From Paraconiothyrium sp. Pb-2020 (Eukaryota; Ascomycota; Dothideomycetes; Pleosporales; Didymosphaeriaceae): a DNA stretch of 64,000 bases. Where the stretch lies: contig JAJUBI010000004.1 in the NCBI GenBank assembly GCA_022419385.1, positions 3,515,286 to 3,579,285 on the forward strand, written 5' to 3'. Each line of letters begins with the position of its first letter. The stretch's first letter is position 1. Position numbers and translations under genes: made by a program. The notes under the pieces were generated by a model, which worked only from the letters and a program-made list of their open reading frames with translations, did no database searches and was not told where the DNA came from. Positions 34,493 to 46,171 of this stretch are shown here, piece by piece.

Positions 34493-34926
34493 AGCTTAGG
34501 ATATGGCGGGCTTGCGATTGGGACGATATCGACGCCACTTTCCTATCAATTGGGAGGAGGGCTGCAGAACTAGATCGCGATTATCATCTAGGGCGTGGGA
34601 AACGAGCGTAGGAGTAATAGCAGGAAGACGTGTCGGAGTGTTGGAAGTCGCAAGCGATTATTTACCTAGGTGACGTAGACGGCAGCGCTTGAGCCGGGCC
34701 AGGGTACCCACCACCAGGGCGCTAGCTTTCCTGATCGTCACCGAATGCTTATCTCTGCGGTCTCTGGCTTAGTGATGCGCTTGTATTTTGTTCGCCATAC
34801 CCATGTCTGTACAGTCGCAATGTGCGCGTAGCTTAAATGGTATCGTAGTTTGACTGGTATAATAGTAATACATGCACGCTCTCTCTATATCCCGATCTCC
34901 AACCGTATATGCCCTATGTACAGCCC
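34493..34926. other. Intergenic, promoter of the NADH dehydrogenase gene
   Basis: This 434-bp stretch lies between the MDV1 stop and the dehydrogenase start, both genes on minus. A stretch near 34828-34870 superficially resembles the start of a tRNA but has no anticodon arm. No defined site was recognised. Confidence 0.45.
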
Positions 34927-37056
34927 TCAACACGACCAGACTCCAACAACACCGTTCTTGCGACCCTCAACCATATAACCTTCCTTGATTCGTACATGTT
35001 CGATGATGGACAAGCTCGAAGCGTCCTCATCCGCGCCAACGCCAGGGCCACAATTCCAGTGTCGGCCATCTGTCTTATCATAGACCTTCACAACGTCCTC
35101 ACCAGCCGCCGTGACAATGCGACGAGCGTCGAACATCATGCTAGTGACGGGATGATCGTACGCATACGCATCGTGAATTGAGCCCGTTCGAAGGTCCCAG
35201 ATCTATCGGAGTTAGCACATAACTTATTGAGACGATGATTAACTTACTCGTATACTCCTATCCGCACTACCGGTGATGAGGTGTACATCATCAAACTGTA
35301 GGGCGGTAACAGGGCCTGTGTGGCCGACTAAACTGCGATGCACTTGGCCGCTTCGCAGATCCCAAAGCCGTACCATGCCGTCAGCAGTGCCGCATGCCAG
35401 AGCTGCGTCGAAAACCTGCACGGCACCAACGAAGTCGGCACTTGCATCCATAGCCCTGCCTGTCTGCCGCCATTGTCCGGCGCTCGTAGTCGTCGTTGCG
35501 TTGGCCTGAGCAGCCGCCCACAGGACGTCGAGCGTCTGTACGCAGCGTCCCTTGACCAGGTCCCATTGTCTCAGCGTCTTATCCGCTGAGCCAGACACGA
35601 GAGTATCTCCCCGGAAATGTAGTGCGGTGACTTCGTCGACGTGTGATTCGAGCGAGAATAGTGGGACGTCCTGCATGATGGTAGCCGGCGGCGGGGGAGG
35701 CGCGTCTTCTGCATTTCCGAAACCAAGCCCATCGTCTTCTTCCTCGTCGCCGTCCTTGTTTATTCGACTGTCTTGAGGGGCATATTCGGCTTTGCTTAGA
35801 TCCCATAATCGAATAGTAGCGTCCATAGAACCAGTAGCAACAATGTTATCTTCCACCTGCAGGCAACGCACCGACGACAAATGGCCCTCAAGCATCCCTA
35901 TGCAGCGGCCAGCATTTAAGTCCCATACTCGGACCGTATCGTCTAAAGCTGCGGTTACCAATGTCCCCCAAGGTGCGTCGAAATCTAATGCAGTGATAAT
36001 GTCCTGGTGCGCAGGCAGTTCCTTGATCTTCGAGCCTGACTCCAAGTGCTCATGTAGAATCGGCATTGATATGCGACGTGTGACTCTTTTCCGCTTGCTC
36101 TTCGGCGAGGGTATCTTCTGGTATATGGACTCAGACATAAACTCGTCTCCGGCTTCTGCAGCCTCTTCCGCACTCGCTCCCGTTGTTGGCGTGTTGGGTG
36201 ATTTTGGAGCTAAAGCCGCAGCATCATCCAGCTCTTCCTGCAGATCCTCGATTCGATTGTCCACGTCCAACAGCTCCTGTTCAATTTCCGCCTCTTCCAT
36301 CTCGATGCCTGCTAGTCTGTCCAACACGATCTTGCGCATCGTGTTCAAGTTTGCGATCTTGTTGTCAATCTCGTGGATCTCGGCTGCGCACATGTGCTTC
36401 CTCACGCCCATCATTTCCAGCTTGTGTCCCATACTGTGCTTCTGATTCTTCAGCTTACGCATAGACGGCGGGAGGTTTGCATCCTCCTCTTCCTCGACTG
36501 CCGCGCCGATCAGCCTTTGTCCTCTTGAGTTGTGCCTTCCATGCTTCTTTCCCACTCCACCATTCTCCTCTGGTAAGGAGGCTTGAAAGCCTTGAAACAG
36601 CGAGTATGCATTGTTGTCCTCGGGTATATTCGCAAGCAGTTCATCTGGGAGGTATGTAAGGGCGCGATGCTGGATCTCGGGAACAGATATCCTGGAGCGC
36701 ACGAGCTCGCGTGGGGTCGTCTGGGCGAAGGAAAAGACGGAGCGTTGCAACATCGGCCGGCGAAGTTCTCGGTGAAGCTCTCCTAAAGCGTTCTGATAGT
36801 GCTGGCTCACGCCTTCTGCCCCTATCAAGCTACCTGCTGTCGCTGTGACTTTTCTACCGAAGGCTTGCAGGTGGCGGGTCTAGCAAATATCAGTCCCACA
36901 AAACATAGATGCATCCGTGTTTGCTCGTACATCTGGTAGATTCTCAATGAAACTGGCGTCGGAGTCGTAGTCCATGTCCTCTTGCGGTCGCAGTGGCCGC
37001 GGGCTCGTGGACCTGCCGCGTGACGGCGAGCCATCGCCCTGTTGTCGCGAGGCCAT
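34927..37056 (-). CDS. MDV1: Mitochondrial division protein 1 (MDV1/CAF4), WD40 repeat adaptor
   Basis: This is the adaptor that links the outer-membrane protein Fis1 to the dynamin Dnm1 in mitochondrial (and peroxisomal) fission. The 677-residue product comes from exons 36931-37056, 35248-36879 and 34927-35202, with introns of 51 and 45 nt. An N-terminal region with HLQAFGRKVTATAGSLIG, conserved in fungal MDV1, is restored only after splicing. A helical Fis1-binding region follows, then a coiled coil at about residues 190-265 (EIEQELLDVDNRIEDLQEEL). A Lys/Arg patch comes next, then a seven-bladed WD40 propeller from about 325 to the end (LPAHQDIITALDF, VRVWDLNAG, IRLWDLSKA, LRQWDLVKG, VRLWDLRSG, IRIWDLRTG). 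An acidic and Pro-rich insert (EEDDGLGFGNAEDAPPPPPA) lies between blades. It is divergent from chorismate mutase. Confidence 0.92.
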
Positions 37057-37410
37057 CGAGGCACGTGAAACGGGAGGTTGAGCGCAGCGTCGGATGCTGC
37101 CCTAGGACCGCATAGTCATGGAGCTGTAGAAAACGGTCGTGGGATTCTAAAGGCAGCGCAATGGGCGGGCCGTGTCGTAACTTGGTATGTTTGGTGTTGC
37201 TTGAAGCTCGACCATTCGGCAAGGCCAGAAGCCACAAGCTTCGAGGAACGTGCGTCATTTGGGCAAGGCAAGTACTCCGCACTGCCGCCGGAATCGGTGC
37301 CTGCCTTTGCGCTCATCCTCAGCAGCAATGACTCCCTCCACCAAAACCTTGAATATTGCTACGTGCATACTTAAACAGGCCGACTGCAGCAGCTGAACAA
37401 TTGGCGCATA
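37057..37410. promoter_or_regulatory. Bidirectional promoter, MDV1 and chorismate mutase
   Basis: This 354-bp region lies between the divergent start codons. No individual binding site can be named from reading. Confidence 0.45.
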
Positions 37411-38350
37411 ATGGAAGGAGTAATCGACTCATGGGATGCAAAACAGGCACTGGATCTGGCCAACATTCGCTTTCAGCTGATGTATGTACTCCGCGATGCG
37501 CAATACAAACAGACACATACTAAAAACGAACATGGCTTTTCTCTGCTGTTCGACTTTGTCCTCGTACTCTATGTATGTTGAAGCAACGTAGACTAACGTC
37601 ACGATTCACAGCCGCCTTGAAGATACAATCATATTCCACCTAATCGAGCGAGTTCAATTCCCACTGAACAAAACAATCTACGTCCCCGGCGGTGTCGCAA
37701 TTCCCGACTGCCAACTTTCGCTCTTCGACTGGATGCTGCGTGAGCAGGAGCGCCTGCAATCGCTCGTGCGCCGCTACCAATCTCCCGATGAATATCCTTT
37801 CTTCCCAGACGCGCTTCAAGAGCCCATCCTGAAGCCGCTCAACTACCCGAAGATATTACATGAAAACAATGTCAACGTGAACGACAAGCTGAAGCAAATC
37901 TACATCGAGCACATCCTCCCCCCAGCGTGCCGGCAATCCGACCGCGGTGATAGAGGAGAGAGCCAGGAAAACTATGGGTCTGCTGCAACGTGCGACGTGC
38001 TGTTGATCCAGGCTTTGTCCAGGCGCATACATTACGGAAAGTTCGTGGCGGAAGCAAAATTCGTCAAGGACCCGGAGCGCTTTGTGAAGCTCATCAAGGC
38101 CGGGGATACGAAAGGTATCGACGAGGCTATTACTGTTGCAGCGGTGGAGGAGCAGGTACTAGAAAGGCTCAGGCTAAAGGCGGAGACGTATGGCACAGAA
38201 CCAAATTCGTCTGTCGCCAGTGCTCCTTCGAAGGTCAACGCAGACGCCGTGAAGGCAATGTATAAGGATTGGGTCATCCCGCTGACCAAGGAGGTTGAGG
38301 TTGACTATCTGATGCAGCGGCTGAAAGGGACGAAGTGGGAACAGAAGTGA
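37411..38350 (+). CDS. ARO7: Chorismate mutase (fungal AroQ type)
   Basis: This enzyme converts chorismate to prephenate, the branch point toward phenylalanine and tyrosine. The 269-residue product comes from exons 37411-37481 and 37612-38350. The 130-nt intron is long for this window; the junction gives RFQLIRLEDTIIFHLIERVQF, a hallmark of eukaryotic chorismate mutases. Other conserved parts are SLFDWMLREQERLQSLVRRY, EYPFFPDAL and YGSAATCDVLLIQALSRRIHYGK. Also conserved are FVAEAKF and the C-terminal KDWVIPLTKEVEVDYLMQRL. Arg and Lys residues that bind the substrate carboxylates in the yeast enzyme have counterparts in these blocks. The family is allosteric (Trp activates, Tyr inhibits), which probably holds here. 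There is no targeting signal, consistent with a cytosolic enzyme. Confidence 0.94.
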
Positions 38351-39030
38351 GGTAGTGCGAGAATCGGTCGTTCCTAGCAACGACCATGCTCTAGGGACAC
38401 TCTGCCTAGGGATACAGCAGATACAGCATATTCTCAACCAAATGCCTGGGCTCGGGACTCGTATAGCGTAACCATCAGCAATAGGCTTAGACGGATCAAG
38501 AGATGACCCAACACTAGCAGCGCAAGAATCATAGCGATATTTGATTCTCCCATAGGCGCCGCTATAAAGTGACAGACAAAATTCGTTCGGATTGAGGTAT
38601 GTGGTAGGAGGATTGCGTATGTGCCATGAAACGACACTTTTCAATAGAACGTGATGCGGTTGAACCCTCTGCATGTATAATGCTGTCGCGCATCGGCACT
38701 CTGCACAAATACATCACCTGCCAAGCTCCGTCATTCGTTCAAACAACCCTTGACATGCACTTCTGGCATGGACTTGTGCAATGGAAAACCTAGTGCACGA
38801 GCAAACGTATTGCAGACCCCTAAGGCACCAACGAAATCTCCGCCGGCAGATACCACATCAGACCTACTCCCATCGTACGAACTCTGCACCGTTGAAACGC
38901 GTCCCCGTTTGAAGATGCCCCGAACACCACATCTGAAACTTCCCCGGCCACGGCTACACGTGACCGCGCATCTCTATAACACCAGCGCTAATTCCGACGA
39001 CCACCGATATTGTCATCTACAAACGCCAAA
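38351..39030. other. Intergenic, ALG3 upstream region
   Basis: This 680-bp stretch lies between chorismate mutase and ALG3, both on plus. Open frames at 38174-38674 (minus) and 38750-39034 (plus) have no motif support. Confidence 0.45.
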
Positions 39031-40447
39031 ATGAATACCCTACGAGATCTGGCGACGAATCCTGACCATACAAAATGGATGTATCCGCTGCTACTTGTCG
39101 CGGACGCCGCGCTGTGCGGATTGATCATCGAATTCGTACCTTGTGAGTGACAGCTCTTCGCGCCTATGCAACACGTGTACTCACTGTTCCGTGCAGATAC
39201 AGAAATCGACTGGAAAGCCTACATGGAGCAAATTGCGATTTTTAACAAAGGCGAAAGGGATTATAAACTTATTGAAGGCGGTACAGGGCCGTTGGTGTAT
39301 CCCGGCGCCCACGTCCTGATTTACCGGATTTTGTACTGGTTGACCGACAAGGGGACGAACATACAGCTTGCGCAGTACATTTTCGCGCTTGTATATCTTT
39401 TCACGTTGGCGATTGTGCTGCAATGTTATCGAAACGCAAAGGTATATGTCCCGTCATAATATGTAAGAGGTACAGAATACTAACATATTCAGGTTCCACC
39501 GTATGTGTTTCCGCTGCTGATCCTGTCGAAACGATTGCACAGTATCTTCGTGTTGAGATGTTTCAATGATTGTTTTGCGGTATTGGGGCTGTTCGCGGCA
39601 ATCTACTGCTATCAGACAAAAAACTGGCATTGGGGAAGCTTTTTCTACACGACGGGGCTGAATGTCAAGATGAGCTTGCTGCTACCACTGCCAGCGATGG
39701 GAATCATTTTTCTGCAGGCGTTGGGGTCGACGGAGGCGATCACGCAGGCCATGATAATTTTGCAAGTCTCGGTATGTCCAAGGCATTGAGTAGAAATGAC
39801 CATTATAGGACTAATCGATTGAACAGGTTGCCTATGGGTACCCCTTCCGCAAACGAGCACCATCCTACTTCGCCAGGGCTTTTGAACTAACACGCCAATT
39901 CCTCTACAAATGGACCGTGAACTGGCGTTTTGTTCCCGAATCTACCTTTCTTTCTAGACCCTTCGCCCTTGGCCTGCTCGCAGCGCATGCGGGTCTCTTG
40001 TATTGGTTTGCCCGCACCCTCTGGATGAAGCCCTCAAGGCGCGGGCCCCGCGCGTTCCTGCGTATGATCTGGGACGAACCTCGCGATCAGGATCAGATCT
40101 CACGAAGAATAACGCCTAACTTCATCATGACGGCCATACTCTCCGCCGTCGCGATTGGCATGCTCTGTGCCCGGTCATTGCACTATCAATTCTATGCCTA
40201 TCTTGCATGGACAACACCTTTCTTACTTTGGAAAGCAGGCTTCCATCCGGTGGTCCAGTATGCGCTGTGGGCCGTGCAGGAGTGGGCGTGGAACGTGTAT
40301 CCCAGCACACCGCTGTCCTCGGCAACGGTTGTGGGTGTGCTCGCGACGACGATCGTGGGCGTATGGTGGGGCACTCGCAGTGAGTTCGAACTCGCAGAAG
40401 TAAACGGAAAGCCCGTGGGAGCCAGCGAGCATGCCCATGCAGAGTAA
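39031..40447 (+). CDS. ALG3: Dol-P-Man:Man5GlcNAc2-PP-Dol alpha-1,3-mannosyltransferase
   Basis: This ER membrane enzyme adds the first lumenal mannose to the dolichol-linked oligosaccharide in N-glycosylation. The 418-residue product comes from four exons, 39031-39142, 39197-39441, 39493-39771 and 39827-40447, with introns of 51-55 nt. Diagnostic stretches are YTEIDWKAYMEQI, GTGPLVYPGAHVLIYRILYW and LRCFNDCFAVLGLFAAIY. Also diagnostic are FYTTGLNVKMSLLLPLPA, VAYGYPFRKRAPSYFARAFE, the Trp-rich FLYKWTVNWRFVPE and SLHYQFYAYLAWTTPFLLW. About ten membrane helices are visible. The short polar C-terminus lacks a canonical KKxx signal. The stop lies only 10 bases from the stop of the convergent downstream gene. 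Confidence 0.95.
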
Positions 40448-40457
40448 GCCTATCCGT

Positions 40458-40952
40458 TTACTCTTCATCATCCGAATCCGACGGTGGGAGCTTTCCCACT
40501 GTGGACTCCTCATCCTCACTATCCTCGCCGTACGACGACTTCTTCACGAACTCCTTCGGCCTAGATTGTATCAATACTGCTGTACATTTGCATCCATATA
40601 CCCGCGTTTCCTTAGCATAGCATGGTCTAGATATAGCTTACCAATACCCCATTTTCCTCCACGCTTTCTCGTCCCGAACCACGTTTACAATCTCACCGTC
40701 GAGCTTGTTGTCCCTGTCTGCCAGCGTCTGTGTGTCTACGACCACGTAGCTACCACGTTTTATCCATATTGTAGAGCGGAACTTCGGCTCGAGCTCGACG
40801 AGGACGAGCTTGCGATCAGGAAGTTCGGCGTTGTAGAGGTTGTTGCCCGCGGCTTTGGTGATGCGCGCGATTACTTGGGTGCCGGAAAGAGTGTCGGGCG
40901 GGGTGAGGGTTTCTTCAACCGTGGCATGGAGTTGGCGCTTTGGGCGAGGCAT
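40458..40952 (-). CDS. EIF1AD-like S1/IF1 fold protein
   Basis: The 137-residue product comes from exons 40642-40952 and 40458-40560, split by an 81-nt intron. The N-terminal MPRPKRQLHATVEE leads to an OB-fold of the eIF1A type. Its blocks include GTQVIARITKAAGNNLYNAE, VELEPKFRSTIWIKRGSYVV and DGEIVNVV. The C-terminus is acidic (GEDSEDEESTVG). This matches the conserved eukaryotic EIF1AD (Obelix) family, which resembles translation factor eIF1A but is linked to late 40S maturation in the nucleus/cytoplasm. The exact role in fungi is inferred. Its 3' end almost meets that of ALG3, so the two transcripts must overlap in their untranslated regions. Confidence 0.9.
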
Positions 40953-41734
40953 CGTGAGGGTTTTCGTTGCACTGTAATGTGAATTGTTGGTTTTGGAGGG
41001 GCTTGCTGTGGGTAACGTGGGAAGGTGGTGCCGAGGCTCGCTTGGGGTTGCCGTGGAAAGTGGCCGAGTGGGATATGGCGCCATCACTTTGACCCTGTAA
41101 TCGACGGTTTCCAAACTCCTGCAACACCTGCCGAATTGGGAAGCATGCTCACAATGACGGGAAGGATGGGTGCATCTTGCTATGTGCATCAGGACGTTTT
41201 TCACTTGGTGATCACCACCGTACTATCGTCCTTATATTTACGCCGTCTTCCGTGCTAACTTTGGCCATGGTCTTCTACCCTAGACGTACGTGTCGTCGGT
41301 GCACTGAACTCCCTCTCGGAGTGTTTTCACCCGTTATTTGAGAACGTGGTCCCGCGGCTCCCAAGACTTCGGGCCACACAAGATGACGGTTGCCGGCACT
41401 GGTGGCTTGTTCGATTTGCTCTGTTCCCCTCTGCCCTCCGTACCGTCTTATGCGGAAAATTATGTACCCGTGTATACTTCTTACCGTTTCTCAGCTCGCG
41501 TAGGTATCAAGTGGTGAGAGTCTACGCAGCTGGAGTACTGTGTCCGGACCTGGTCTGCATTCAACGTCATCAATAGAGAGAGTTCATTAACCGTAGCAAT
41601 TACCCCGCTGTACCTGCAGCTGATCTACGAATTTCTTCCTTACATGTAATACAAAGCTATCCCTCGAATATGCGTTTGAAAGCCATCCTCATGGTACGCA
41701 TTAATTTACGGTTCAACAACTCCGTTGAGCAATC
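40953..41734. other. Divergent intergenic region
   Basis: This 782-bp region separates the EIF1AD-like gene (minus) and the GH95 gene (plus). Short open frames at 41025-41258 and 41346-41576 lack motif support. An ATG at about 41670 precedes the preferred GH95 start but is out of frame or broken before it. Confidence 0.4.
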
Positions 41735-44359
41735 ATGTTATTTTTTCCACGTGGCCTTCTCATCTCACTGGCAGCAGGTGTCTCTACTGCTAAATCCATT
41801 TGGGCATCGGTGCCTGTGACTGATTACTCCAATGTAATACGAGAAGCGTATCTACTTGGTAATGGAAGGCTTGGGGGTTGGTTTCGTCCGTTTGTGAACC
41901 TGAACCCAATGACTGACTGATGCAGCTATGCCGTTCGGCTCTCCGGGGAACGAAAAGATTATATTGAATGTGGATTCGCTGTGGTCAGGTGGGCCTTTTG
42001 GCGACTCCGTACGATACATGCACTGATCTTGTTATAAGTTTTAACAATGGTAGGACTACACCGGAGGCAATCCCACCGAGGAAAAGTACACGTATCTTTC
42101 AGGCATTCGCAATTGGATCTTTCAAAACACCACAGGAAGTGCGTGCACCATCGATCGTTTGACCTTATCTAATACGTGTAGATGTATCTCAGCTGTTGGG
42201 CAGCGGTAACGGCTATGGATCATATCAAGTTTTGGGCAACTTATCTGTATCGTACAACACCAGTATCGTCTCAAGCTCTTATCGAAGAGAACTAGACCTC
42301 AAAACAGGAATTCATACAACCAGATTTTCCGACATAAAGGGCAACCGCTATACCAGCACGGTGTTCTGCAGTTATCCCGATCAGACTTGCGTTTACCAGC
42401 TCGACACCAACGCTACATTACCGCAGCTTTCGATCAAACTGGAAAATCAACTGCTAAGCGATACCCTCGCCAAATCATCTTGCGCCGATGGGTATGCTAA
42501 GCTCAGCGGCGTGACACAAGCTGGGCCTCCTCAGGGTATGAAGTTCGAGGGCGTAGCGAGACTCGTTGGACGTAATAATATGACTACGAGATGTGATGGA
42601 CAGGTAATCTTCGTTTACCCAACTCCGGGGCTGAGGACATTGAGTGTAGTTGTTGGCGCGGGGACCAATTTCGACCAAACGAAGGGTAACGCAACCAGTA
42701 ATTTCTCGTTTCGGGGCGATGATCCGGCAGACTACGTCCGAGAAGTGACAGCGGCTGCTGCGTCTCTGTCTATCAGTGTGCTCAGGCAAAGGCATGTTAA
42801 AGACTATCAGAAGCTTGCGAATAGCTTTGTACTGGAATTACCAGAACCAAACGGTTCAGCTGAGATCGAGACTGCATCTCTTCTTGGCCGCTATGATTCC
42901 GGTGTAGGAGACCCTTTCGTGGAGGCTTTACTGTTCGACTATTCTCGACATCTACTCATTTCATCATCCCGAGATAATTCGCTCCCTGCCAACCTCCAAG
43001 GACGTTGGAGCGAGGGCCTATCGGCTGCCTGGTCGGGCGACTACCATGCCAACATCAATCTGCAGATGAACTACTGGGCAGCTGAGCAGACCGGGCTTGG
43101 GGATATTCAAGATGGCCTTTGGCGATATATGCTCGATACATGGGTACCTCGAGGAACCGAGACCGCACAACTCCTATACGGTGTGCCGGGCTGGGTGACC
43201 CACGACGAGATGAACATCTTTGGGCATACAGGAATGAAGGAAGATGCGCAATGGGCTAACTACCCTGCTTCCGCCGCCTGGATGATGCAGCACGTCACAG
43301 ATCACTTCTCCTATTCCCAGAACGTCACCTGGCTGCAACGGACAGGCTACCCGCTCCTCAAAGGCGTCGCACAGTTCTGGCTGTCGCAACTCCAAGAGGA
43401 TCGATACTGGAAAGACGGAACCATCGTGGTAAATCCATGTAACAGCCCAGAGCATGGTCCAACAACGTTCGGCTGCACCCATTACCAACAGCTCCTCCAC
43501 CAACTGTTCGCCAGCATGGTAGTCCTCGGCCCACTCGCCGAAGAGCCCAACTCCGCATTCATCAGAAACATCAGCACCGCACTCACACGCCTCGACAAAG
43601 GCTTCCACAAAACGTCCTGGGGTGGCGTGAAAGAATGGAAGCTGCCAGACCCAGAAGATTCTGAAGTCTACGACTTCCAAAATGATACGCACCGGCATCT
43701 CTCCCATCTCTGGGGCTGGTATCCCGGTATTACACTCGCCTCATCCTCAGGCTCATTCCTGGGTGGCTACACCAACAACACCATTCAAAACGCAGTAGCC
43801 ACTTCCCTGTACTCTCGCGGCACCGGGAACGGCCCTGATGCTAACGCCGGGTGGGCCAAAGTATGGAGGTCCGCATGCAAGTATTGCCCGGGTACGAAAT
43901 CGTTATGTCTTAGACATAAACACTTCGTACTATCCCCAACTTTCCGACTTAGCTGACTTCGTACCTGTGAATATAGGCTGGGCGCGCCTGAACAACACTG
44001 AGCGCGCATACTTTGAGCTCAAGTATGCGGTTGAGCAGAACTTCGCGGGCAATGCGCTGAGCATGTATTCCGGTCACAACCCGCCGTTCCAGATTGATGC
44101 GAACTTTGGGTTTGCGGGCGCGGTTTTGAGTATGCTTGTTGTGGACATTGAAGAGCATGGGGTTGGCCGGGGAGGGGAGAGGACGGTGGTTCTGGGACCG
44201 GCGATTCCCAAGGGTTGGGGCGGGGGTAGGGTGAGAGGGTTGCGGTTGAGAGGCGGAGGGAGCGTGGATTTCGGGTGGGACGAGGAGGGGATAGTGAATA
44301 TGGTGAGAGCGCAAGTGGAAGGCGTGAGGTTTGTGGACAGGGATGGAAAAGTAGTCTAA
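41735..44359 (+). CDS. Secreted glycoside hydrolase family 95 (alpha-1,2-L-fucosidase type)
   Basis: This inverting glycosidase family removes terminal alpha-linked fucose or galactose from polysaccharides and glycans. The 800-residue product comes from five exons: 41735-41876, 41926-42008, 42054-42138, 42182-43891 and 43977-44359. Introns are 49, 45, 43 and 85 nt. A signal peptide (LLISLAAGVSTA) begins the protein. The N-terminal beta-domain starts at IREAYLLGNGRLGAMPFGSPGN and NVDSLWSGGP. The (alpha/alpha)6 catalytic part includes LPANLQGRWSEG, WSGDYHANINLQMNYWA, NPCNSPEHGP (about residue 520) and the late FQIDANFGFAGAVLSML (about 711), where family catalytic Asn/Asp residues lie. Many N-glycosylation sequons (NxS/T) are present. 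The 3'-most intron is placed by phase and by continuity of the ELKYAVEQNF block; an alternative donor is possible. Confidence 0.9.
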
Positions 44360-44558
44360 CATTCGAGCGATGTCAGGACAAATGGATGGAGTGCTCCGTT
44401 CCTCCCTCCATATGGCGCCTTTCGCGCTAATGGCTCTTTCCTCGATGCAAAAAACTGCGCACACAGGATACCACCGAAGCGGCCTGGTACTGTTCCCTCC
44501 CTTTAGCTTCCTTCATTCGCACTGCTTGATGTTCTAAATCCCCGCACGGACAAATCCC

Positions 44559-45175
44559 TCAGCTTGCTTTCTTTCCTTCTTTACCCTCCCCATCGCCCTC
44601 CTCTCCATGCATAGCCTCCGCAAACCCTATCCACTCCTTGACTCCCCTGATGAACATATCCTGTCCCGCCTCCACTTGCCCACCATGGCCCCAAACTACC
44701 ACTTCGTCGAATTCGCCTATTCGTTCTGCGATCTTAACCTCTGCTGTCTCCTGTTCGTCCTCTTCGTCTTCCTCGTCTACCGCTTGTGACCGCGGTTGCT
44801 GTAGATTCTCATCTGTGACTTGGAGAAAGGCGCCGGTGTGTGTCGAAGGGAGGGCGAGAGGTGTGCCGTGGAGATGGCGCCCGCGGAAGTAGGCGTGGGG
44901 TGTTCCTGGATGTGGTATTAGACGTGTGAAGTCCGGGGCGTATAACCATGACACATACCCTTCTCATCTATCGCGGGCTTCCAGTAGTGATTTATGTCGT
45001 TGACAGGTCCGTTGTGGTTGAGTCGCGCGGGAAGAAGATTTGGTGTGCATTTCTTGACGTTGCTGGCTTGGATCGCGAGCATGGTGGAAACAGCGTAGTG
45101 GACGGGGAAATATGGCGGTGCAGTGACCTGACTGTGGATACGTTCGATCGTGAGTGCGGTGTTGTATGCCGTCAA
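44559..45175 (-). CDS. Ribonuclease H2 subunit C
   Basis: This is a non-catalytic subunit of RNase H2, which removes ribonucleotides and RNA:DNA hybrids from nuclear DNA (yeast Rnh203). The 187-residue product comes from exons 44959-45175 and 44559-44905, split by a 53-nt intron. The family pattern is LLPARLNHNGPVNDINHYW, followed after the intron by TPHAYFRGRHLHGTPLALP. The middle is acidic (DEEDEEDEQE), and EFDEVVVWGHGGQ is the late conserved strand found in fungal homologues. The C-terminus is Gly/Glu/Lys-rich. It is oriented convergently with the GH95 gene, 199 bp apart. Confidence 0.88.
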
Positions 45176-46171
45176 AACGCACCTTGGGGTTCGCGCCTAC
45201 GCGCCTACGCGCTCAGGTCGATCGCCCTGTCCAGCCAATCGTACCCTGGTCGGACAGCAACATCACCTTGAACTCTCACTGCGCCCAGCAGTGACATGTC
45301 CTACATTGATGATCTGGAGCCGTTTTTCCACTGTAAATAAGCTTTGCGCTTCCCGTATCACCACTGGGCCTGAGTCGTCCGAAACGAAACAGGCGATCTA
45401 CCGCGAATGGCGCCAAGTTCTGTCGGCAGTGCAGTGGAAGTACTACCGGGCATGAAGAACTAGCTTACACAGTACCAACTCGTGCGAGAGCTGTAGGAAT
45501 GCAGTCGATGGATCTAACATTAACTGATATTGTGTTAAGGTCCACTCATGCGTTCCTGCGGCTGAAGCATTACCGGGACAGAATTGGAAGCAGTACCTGG
45601 CGCAAGCCTCGCAGCCCTGCAGAGAGCGCCCCTCACTAGCAAGGACGCGTCGCCGCGGCCGCTGAGCTACACGTACGTCATGTATACAACTGCAACGGCC
45701 GTCCAAGTATATCAACAGCTGGGCCCCAAGGAACCCTCGGCTGCTTTTTGGGTCGAAAGCAGCTATCAATCGGCTTCTTGGAGTGCGAGGCACCATGAGC
45801 CAGTGCACGCGACGTCGATTCCATGATTCATCAAACGCTTAAAACGGCAAAGTACCTCCAAACGTCCCTCGTCGATTCTGCACCTCAAACACCTGCCACA
45901 CAAATCTTGCAAGATGGCGCAAATCCGTCGGCTTCGGTTCATCCGGACAGGGCCGGTCGCAGAGTCAATTGCCCCGTGTAAAGTGCCCACAATGGATGTC
46001 TGGCGCCAACGCCCGTCCCTCTTTATACGCGCGCATTCCTCGAGTGATGCGGTTTTTACATCTGGGAAAGTTTGGCCTTGAACCGCTCGATTAGATATTT
46101 CACCATTCGTGACACCCTGGCGCGGGTTTGTCTTTGTTTTCCTATCCTCGCGTATACGATAAGAGGCCATA
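45176..46171. other. 1-kb divergent intergenic region
   Basis: This region lies between the RNase H2C gene (minus) and the methyltransferase gene (plus). Minus-strand open frames at 45443-45808 and 45766-46170 overlap, with no domain support. No RNA gene was seen. Confidence 0.4.

Noticed and set aside
34828..34870. tRNA-like start (GCGCGTAGCTTAAATGG)
   Set aside because: No anticodon or T-arm follows and the stem cannot pair. It is not a tRNA.
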